From: Jejubacter sp036620675
GTDB taxonomy: Bacteria > Pseudomonadota > Gammaproteobacteria > Enterobacterales > Enterobacteriaceae
Direction: 5' to 3' (one strand)
Assembly (NCBI GenBank): GCA_036620675.1
Contig: JAZHEE010000066.1
DNA length: 7,328 nt
The translations under genes and the position numbers were made by a program. The notes under the pieces are model-generated. The model saw nothing but the letters and a program-made list of their open reading frames with translations. It was not told the DNA's origin and did not search any database. Positions 5,951 to 7,328 of this stretch are shown here, in pieces. How positions within the stretch are numbered: position 1 is the stretch's first letter; the number at the start of each line of letters is the position of its first letter.

Positions 5951-5989
5951 TAAAACCAGGGGGGCTGAAGATATCCATTCGCCCCCCGG
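5951..5989 (-). terminator. Intrinsic terminator after nadA
   Basis: On the minus strand a seven-base stem ggggggc (5987-5981) pairs with gcccccc (5965-5959), extended by two G-C pairs across a bulge. It is followed by tggttttattta. It starts about ten bases after the nadA stop. It would end the nadA transcript before the island, unlike the nadA-pnuC operon of E. coli. Confidence 0.75.
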
Positions 5990-5999
5990 CGTTACACTA

Positions 6000-7055
6000 T
6001 TATGCCTTTGCAGACTGACGCAGCGTCGCCGCAAAATCGAGCATGCGGTTGAGCGGCAGCAGCGCCCGCTCACGCAGTGCTGGCGCAACGTCAATCTCAT
6101 GCTGTGCTCCCCCCTGCTCCAGACCACGAGCGATGGCCTCAAGGCCGTTCATCGCCATCCAGGGGCAGTGGGCGCAGCTGCGGCAGGTAGCGCCTTCTCC
6201 GGCTGTCGGCGCTTCCATCAGCTCTTTATCCGGGCAGGCCTGCTGCATTTTATAGAAAATGCCGCGATCGGTGGCGACAATCATCTGGCGCTGCGGCAGA
6301 CGACGGGCAGCGGCGATCAGCTGGCTGGTGGAGCCTACCGCGTCGGCGAGCTCCACCACGCTCTGGGGTGATTCAGGATGCACCAGTACCGCGGCATCCG
6401 GGTAGAGCGCCTTCATACGCAGCAATCCCTGGGTTTTAAATTCGTCGTGCACGATACAGGCGCCGTCCCAGCATAGAACATCCGCGCCGGTCTGTTTCCG
6501 CACATAGCGGCCCAGATGGCGATCCGGCGCCCACAGGATCTTTTCTCCCATGGCGTCGAGATGTTCAATCAGCTCCACCGCAATGCTGGAGGTCACCACC
6601 CAGTCGGCACGAGCCTTAACGGCCGCCGAGGTATTGGCATAGACCACCACGGTACGATCCGGATGCCGGTCGCAGAATGCGTTAAAGGCGTCGTCGGGAC
6701 AGCCGAGATCCAGCGAACATTCCGCCTCAAGCGTCGGCATCAGTACCCGTTTTTCAGGGCTGAGGATCTTCGCGGTTTCGCCCATAAAACGCACCCCGGC
6801 AACCAGCAGCGTGGAAGCGGGATGACTGGCGCCGAAGCGCGCCATCTCCAGCGAATCCGCCACACAGCCGCCGGTTTCTTCGGCAAGGGCCTGTATTTCA
6901 GGGTCAGTGTAGTAGTGCGCCACCATAACGGCATCACGCACTTTCAGCAGCGCTTTGATCTGCTCGCGATAATGCCGCTTCTGCTCAGGGTTTAATGGCG
7001 CCGGTTTTGGCGGGAAGGGATAGATGGCCGTCTGGGGATCGAACATCACGCTCAT
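6000..7055 (-). CDS. nadA: Quinolinate synthase (4Fe-4S)
   Basis: NadA condenses iminoaspartate, made by NadB, with dihydroxyacetone phosphate to form quinolinate in de novo NAD synthesis. It is cytoplasmic and needs a [4Fe-4S] cluster. The 351-aa protein aligns with E. coli NadA (347 aa as I recall it) from MSVMFDP to FAATLR, with a four-to-five-residue C-terminal extension. Cluster ligands Cys113, Cys200 and Cys297 are all present, the last inside the CRSCAHC motif (291-297). Conserved blocks include MVAHYYTDPEIQ (44-55), GVRFMGETAKILSP (87-100) and HPESP (226-230). The start is supported by identity with the E. coli N-terminus; the ribosome binding site is weak (cgaga). A NadR-like operator lies upstream and a terminator directly downstream. 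Confidence 0.98.
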   Translation of the reverse strand: MSVMFDPQTAIYPFPPKPAPLNPEQKRHYREQIKALLKVRDAVMVAHYYTDPEIQALAEETGGCVADSLEMARFGASHPASTLLVAGVRFMGETAKILSPEKRVLMPTLEAECSLDLGCPDDAFNAFCDRHPDRTVVVYANTSAAVKARADWVVTSSIAVELIEHLDAMGEKILWAPDRHLGRYVRKQTGADVLCWDGACIVHDEFKTQGLLRMKALYPDAAVLVHPESPQSVVELADAVGSTSQLIAAARRLPQRQMIVATDRGIFYKMQQACPDKELMEAPTAGEGATCRSCAHCPWMAMNGLEAIARGLEQGGAQHEIDVAPALRERALLPLNRMLDFAATLRQSAKA

Positions 7056-7126
7056 CGCTAATCTCGTTTTGTCAACTTAACAAATATGGCCTTTACGCGC
7101 TCTTATGCCCATAATAAGCCGCTAAT

Positions 7127-7144
7127 CGTTTTATATGCTAAACA
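7127..7144. promoter_or_regulatory. NadR-like operator upstream of nadA
   Basis: Read on the minus strand, TGTTTA-gcatat-AAAACG fits the NadR palindrome TGTTTA-N6-TAAACA. The first half is perfect and four of six bases match in the second. It lies about 70 bp before the nadA ATG, where NAD-responsive repression by NadR would act in E. coli relatives. I could not assign matching -35/-10 elements with confidence. Confidence 0.65.
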
Positions 7145-7217
7145 AGATAGCCGATCGCGCTGGCGTTGTCGTCTGTTATTTATCCTCGTAAGGAAATCGC
7201 TGTAAACGGCGCACAGC

Positions 7218-7244
7218 AAAAAGGCGCCTTTAGGGCGCCTTTTT
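7218..7244 (-). terminator. Strong intrinsic terminator after tRNA-Lys
   Basis: Perfect 11-base arms aaaaaggcgcc (7218-7228) and ggcgccttttt (7234-7244) flank a five-base loop. On the minus strand it follows the tRNA 3' end by four bases and ends in a T-run. The A/T tails are symmetric, so it could work in both directions, but the position fits termination of the tRNA transcript before nadA. Confidence 0.9.
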
Positions 7245-7248
7245 ACAC

Positions 7249-7324
7249 TGGTGGGTCGTGCAGGGCTCGAACCTGCGACCAATTGATTAAAAGTCAACTG
7301 CTCTACCAACTGAGCTAACGACCC
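7249..7324 (-). tRNA. tRNA-Lys, anticodon UUU
   Basis: The 76-nt minus-strand sequence starts GGGTCGTTAGCTCAG and ends ACGACCCACCA, with the CCA encoded. The acceptor stem GGGTCGT/ACGACCC is perfect. The anticodon loop CTTTTAA places TTT at positions 34-36 (7291-7289). The T arm contains GGTTCGAGCC. It nearly matches E. coli tRNA-Lys, and tRNA-Lys genes also lie upstream of nadA in E. coli. Further tRNA genes may lie beyond the window edge. Confidence 0.98.
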
Positions 7325-7328
7325 GCAA

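Noticed and set aside
6516..6995. Plus-strand open frames opposite nadA
   Set aside because: NadA on the minus strand is complete with all cluster cysteines; the antisense frames have no supporting features.
7070..7075. Perfect TTGACA on the minus strand just before nadA
   Set aside because: A -10 at 16-18 bp would fall inside the nadA coding sequence and none is present, so it is unlikely to be the nadA -35.
7249..7324. tRNA-Lys as the integration site of the island
   Set aside because: The island lies on the other side of nadA, and no duplicate of the tRNA 3' end or integrase gene is visible in the window.

Overview
The window is a stretch of enterobacterial (Enterobacterales) chromosome. 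AroG, ZitB, PnuC and NadA can all be read at close to full similarity with the Escherichia coli proteins as I remember them. Their order and strands (aroG minus, zitB plus, pnuC minus, nadA minus, then tRNA-Lys) match the E. coli nadA-pnuC-zitB-aroG neighbourhood seen from the other strand. Two things differ from E. coli: ybgS, which lies between zitB and aroG there, is missing, and about 2.5 kb of extra AT-rich DNA separates nadA from pnuC. I cannot name the species. A non-E. coli/Salmonella member of the order, such as a Pantoea/Erwinia, Serratia or Sodalis relative, is a reasonable inference.

Layout. 1-461: no gene; two full and one partial copy of a ~121-bp tandem repeat with REP-like hairpins, then two interleaved inverted repeats. 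462-1511 (-): aroG, Phe-sensitive DAHP synthase. 1512-1828: divergent intergenic region with a clear aroG promoter whose -35 lies inside a perfect TyrR box. 1829-2770 (+): zitB, zinc exporter. 2772-3524 (-): pnuC, nicotinamide riboside transporter, converging on zitB with one base between the stops. 3525-5999: the island. It holds a frameshifted gene (3881-5424, -) for a PPP-type metallophosphatase with an N-terminal motif like the Salmonella SPI-2 effector signal, flanked by non-coding or decayed sequence, and a terminator just after nadA. 6000-7055 (-): nadA, quinolinate synthase, with a NadR-like operator upstream. 7218-7244: a strong terminator. 7249-7324 (-): tRNA-Lys(UUU).

The housekeeping genes cover the first step of aromatic amino acid synthesis (AroG), zinc efflux (ZitB) and NAD supply by two routes (NadA de novo, PnuC salvage). 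In E. coli nadA and pnuC are co-transcribed. Here the island and the terminator appear to have uncoupled them.

The most interesting item is the island gene. If one base is added at a homopolymeric A run, a continuous protein results (514 residues from the first ATG, 488 from a better-supported internal start) carrying all the PPP phosphatase motifs behind a W-[DE]-[KR]-[IML]-x-x-F motif. I read it as a candidate type III secreted phosphatase, now a pseudogene, a slippage-expressed gene, or a sequencing artefact at the homopolymer.
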